From Paracoccaceae bacterium (GTDB taxonomy: Bacteria > Pseudomonadota > Alphaproteobacteria > Rhodobacterales > Rhodobacteraceae), in contig JAHYIZ010000001.1 in the NCBI GenBank assembly GCA_019429405.1, forward strand, positions 232,035 to 296,034: 64,000 nucleotides of DNA. Direction: 5' to 3'. The notes under the pieces were generated by a model, which did no database searches, had not been told where the DNA came from, and saw nothing but the letters and a program-made list of their open reading frames with translations. A program made the position numbers and the translations under genes. Of the stretch, positions 61,045-64,000 are shown in pieces. Numbering within the stretch: position 1 is the stretch's first letter; each line of letters opens with the position of its first letter.

Positions 61045-62106
61045 GTGGTGCTGACCCGGCTGACGTTGATGCAGTTCCGGTCGCACCCGCATCTGGATTT
61101 GCGGCTTGATGGCCGTCCGGTGGCGTTTCACGGGCCGAACGGGGCGGGAAAGACCAACATTCTTGAGGCGGTATCGCTGCTGTCGCCGGGGCGCGGATTG
61201 CGACGGGCGGGGGCCGACGAGCTGGCGCTGCGGCCGGGCGATCTGGGCTGGAAGATCCGCGCCGAGATCGAGGCTGGCGGGGTCGGGCACGAGATTGAGA
61301 CCCTGGCGGCGCCGGGGGCGGCGCGCGAGGTGGCGATTGATGGCAAGCCCGCGCCGCAGGTTGCGCTGGGGCGGCTTTTGCGGGTGTTGTGGCTGGTGCC
61401 CGCGATGGATCGGCTGTGGATCGAGGCGCCCGAAGGGCGGCGGCGGTTTCTGGACCGGCTGACGATGGCGTTTCAGCCGGGGCATGCCGACGAGGTGCTG
61501 GCCTATGAAAAGGCGATGCGCGAGCGCAACCGTCTGTTGAAGGATATGGTGCGCGACGCGGTTTGGTATGGCGCGCTTGAGGCACAGATGGCGGCCTCCG
61601 GGGCGGCGATATCAGCGGCGCGGGCGGCGGCGCTCGCGCGGATAGGGGCGGCGCAGGAGGGGGCGGAGACGGCGTTTCCGGTGGCCGATCTCGCGATCGA
61701 GGGCGCGGGGGCGGATGATCTGGCCGCCGCGCTGGCCGAGGGGCGCGCGCGCGACATGGCTGCGGGGCGCGCACTGGAAGGGCCGCATCGGGCCGACCTG
61801 ATCGCGCGCTATGCGGCGAAGGGAACGCCTGCGGCGCAGGCTTCGACGGGCGAACAAAAGGCGCTTTTGATTTCGGTGATCCTCGCGAATGCGCGGGCCC
61901 TGGCGGAAGATACCGGAACGCCGCCAATCGTGCTGCTAGATGAGGTGGCGGCACATCTGGATGCGGGCCGGCGGGCGGCGCTTTATGATGAAATCTGTGC
62001 ACTGGGGTGCCAGGCCTTCATGACCGGGACGGGGGCTGAGCTTTTTGACACGCTGGGCGCGCGGGCACAGACTTTTGAGTTGCACGAAGGCGGCGAGGTA
62101 ACATGA
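61045..62106 (+). CDS. recF: DNA replication and repair protein RecF
   Basis: SMC-like ATPase of 353 residues that loads RecA at gaps. N-terminal LTRLTLMQFRSHPHLDL; Walker A FHGPNGAGKTNILEAVSLLSPGRGLR (near 30); signature STGEQKALLISVILANAR; Walker B PPIVLLDEVAAHLD. Start is GTG 61045 or GTG 61048; the latter is better spaced from AAGGGGAA. The stop overlaps the next gene (ATGA). Confidence 0.95.
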   Translation: MVLTRLTLMQFRSHPHLDLRLDGRPVAFHGPNGAGKTNILEAVSLLSPGRGLRRAGADELALRPGDLGWKIRAEIEAGGVGHEIETLAAPGAAREVAIDGKPAPQVALGRLLRVLWLVPAMDRLWIEAPEGRRRFLDRLTMAFQPGHADEVLAYEKAMRERNRLLKDMVRDAVWYGALEAQMAASGAAISAARAAALARIGAAQEGAETAFPVADLAIEGAGADDLAAALAEGRARDMAAGRALEGPHRADLIARYAAKGTPAAQASTGEQKALLISVILANARALAEDTGTPPIVLLDEVAAHLDAGRRAALYDEICALGCQAFMTGTGAELFDTLGARAQTFELHEGGEVT

Positions 62107-62534
62107 CACCGCAACGGGTAACGCTGATCACGCTCGGGGTGGCCGACCTTGGCCGCGCGTGCGCCTTTTACGAGGGCTGGGGCTGGCGGGTGGCAAGCGC
62201 GCAGGAAGGCATCGTGTTCTTTCAGATGCTGGGTGCGGCGCTGGCGCTGTTTGGTCGCACCGACCTTGCCGCCGACCAGGGCAGGCCGGGGGCCACGCTT
62301 GGCACCGGGGCGGTGACGCTGGCGCAGAACTTTGCCACGCGGGCCGAGGTTGACGCGGCATTCGCGGGCGCGCTGGCGGCAGGCGCCACCGCGCTGAAGG
62401 CCCCGAAAGAGGTATTCTGGGGCGGCTATTCGGGCTACTTCGCCGACCCTGACGGCCATGTCTGGGAACTGGCGATGAACCCCTTTTGGCCTTTGGCGGA
62501 AGATGGCAGCCTGACCCTGCCAGACGCCGGATAA
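62103..62534 (+). CDS. VOC (glyoxalase/bleomycin-resistance fold) family protein
   Basis: Protein of 143 residues with paired VOC modules: RVTLITLGVADLGRACAFYEGWGWRVASAQEGIVFFQMLGAALALFGR and VTLAQNFATRAEVDAAFAGALAAGATALKAPKEVFWGGYSGYFADPDGHVWELAMNP. The last segment is the common FxDPDGHxWE motif with metal ligands. Substrate unknown. ATGA overlap with recF makes it co-translated in the replication operon. Confidence 0.85.
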   Translation: MTPQRVTLITLGVADLGRACAFYEGWGWRVASAQEGIVFFQMLGAALALFGRTDLAADQGRPGATLGTGAVTLAQNFATRAEVDAAFAGALAAGATALKAPKEVFWGGYSGYFADPDGHVWELAMNPFWPLAEDGSLTLPDAG

Positions 62535-62547
62535 TTGCCCCGCGCGC

Positions 62548-62576
62548 GTGACATTGCGCGCCCGACCCCCTATAAG
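62548..62576 (+). promoter_or_regulatory. Promoter of gyrB
   Basis: GTGACA (62548-62553), a 17-bp spacer and TATAAG (62571-62576), 28 bp upstream of the gyrB ATG, form a convincing sigma-70-type promoter, so gyrB can be transcribed separately from recF. Confidence 0.6.
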
Positions 62577-62598
62577 CGGAGGGCAAAACCCAAGGTAG

Positions 62599-64000
<1,402 letters not shown>

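Overview
The window is high-GC DNA from a flagellated alphaproteobacterium of the order Rhodobacterales (Rhodobacter/Roseobacter relatives). The evidence is a CcrM methylase with GANTC clusters, CtrA-like half-sites in flagellar promoters, the FlaF/FlbT flagellin regulators, a DUF4170 gene, a MotE-type protein and an rpsT-dnaA-dnaN-recF-gyrB block. No insertion sequence, prophage or CRISPR array was seen. The only RNA gene found is tRNA-Arg(CCU). I did no database search; assignments rest on motifs and gene order.

Layout. 1-5.7 kb: a partial Ala-rich protein, argG, a MogA-type gene, an orphan LacI-family regulator with a candidate operator, tRNA-Arg, a membrane-bound winged-helix regulator overlapping a small secreted protein, and another secreted protein. 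5.7-13 kb: rnhB, ccrM, a lipoprotein, an AlkB-type alkane hydroxylase, mutY, a DciA-like gene, a DsbA-like thioredoxin and a CoA-transferase. 13-19 kb: lpxK, a divergent waaA, DUF4170, zapE, folC, accD. 19-27.7 kb: smc, a ridA/phosphodiesterase/FemAB-like operon, a peroxiredoxin, a ferredoxin reductase, rsmD.

27.7-53.5 kb is one large flagellar locus in opposing units: fliPNHF (-); fliL, a small coiled-coil protein, motE, motA, a 766-aa exported protein, a lytic transglycosylase, flhA, fliR, flhB, a FliJ-like gene (+); a second FliL-like gene, flgH, flgA, flgG, flgF, fliQ, fliE, flgC, flgB (-); fliI (+); DUF1217, flbT, flaF, flagellin and two small chaperone-like genes (-); fliK, flgD (+). 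It supplies the MS-ring, the export apparatus, rod and L-ring parts, the filament and one stator subunit. motB, fliG, fliM, flgE, flgI, flgK and flgL are not here and must lie elsewhere.

53.5-64 kb: ubiB and ubiE, a frameshifted mutM, an enoyl-CoA hydratase, rpsT, dnaA, dnaN, recF, a VOC protein and gyrB, which runs off the right edge.

Best leads: the mutM frameshift beside an intact mutY; the T10 tract in the flgA signal peptide; the two-gene membrane regulator system at 4.0-5.0 kb; GANTC clusters upstream of ccrM and dnaA; a perfect DnaA box in front of smc; CtrA-like sites in flagellar divergent promoters; and four convergent gene pairs that share the 4-base stop overlap CTAA/CTAG.
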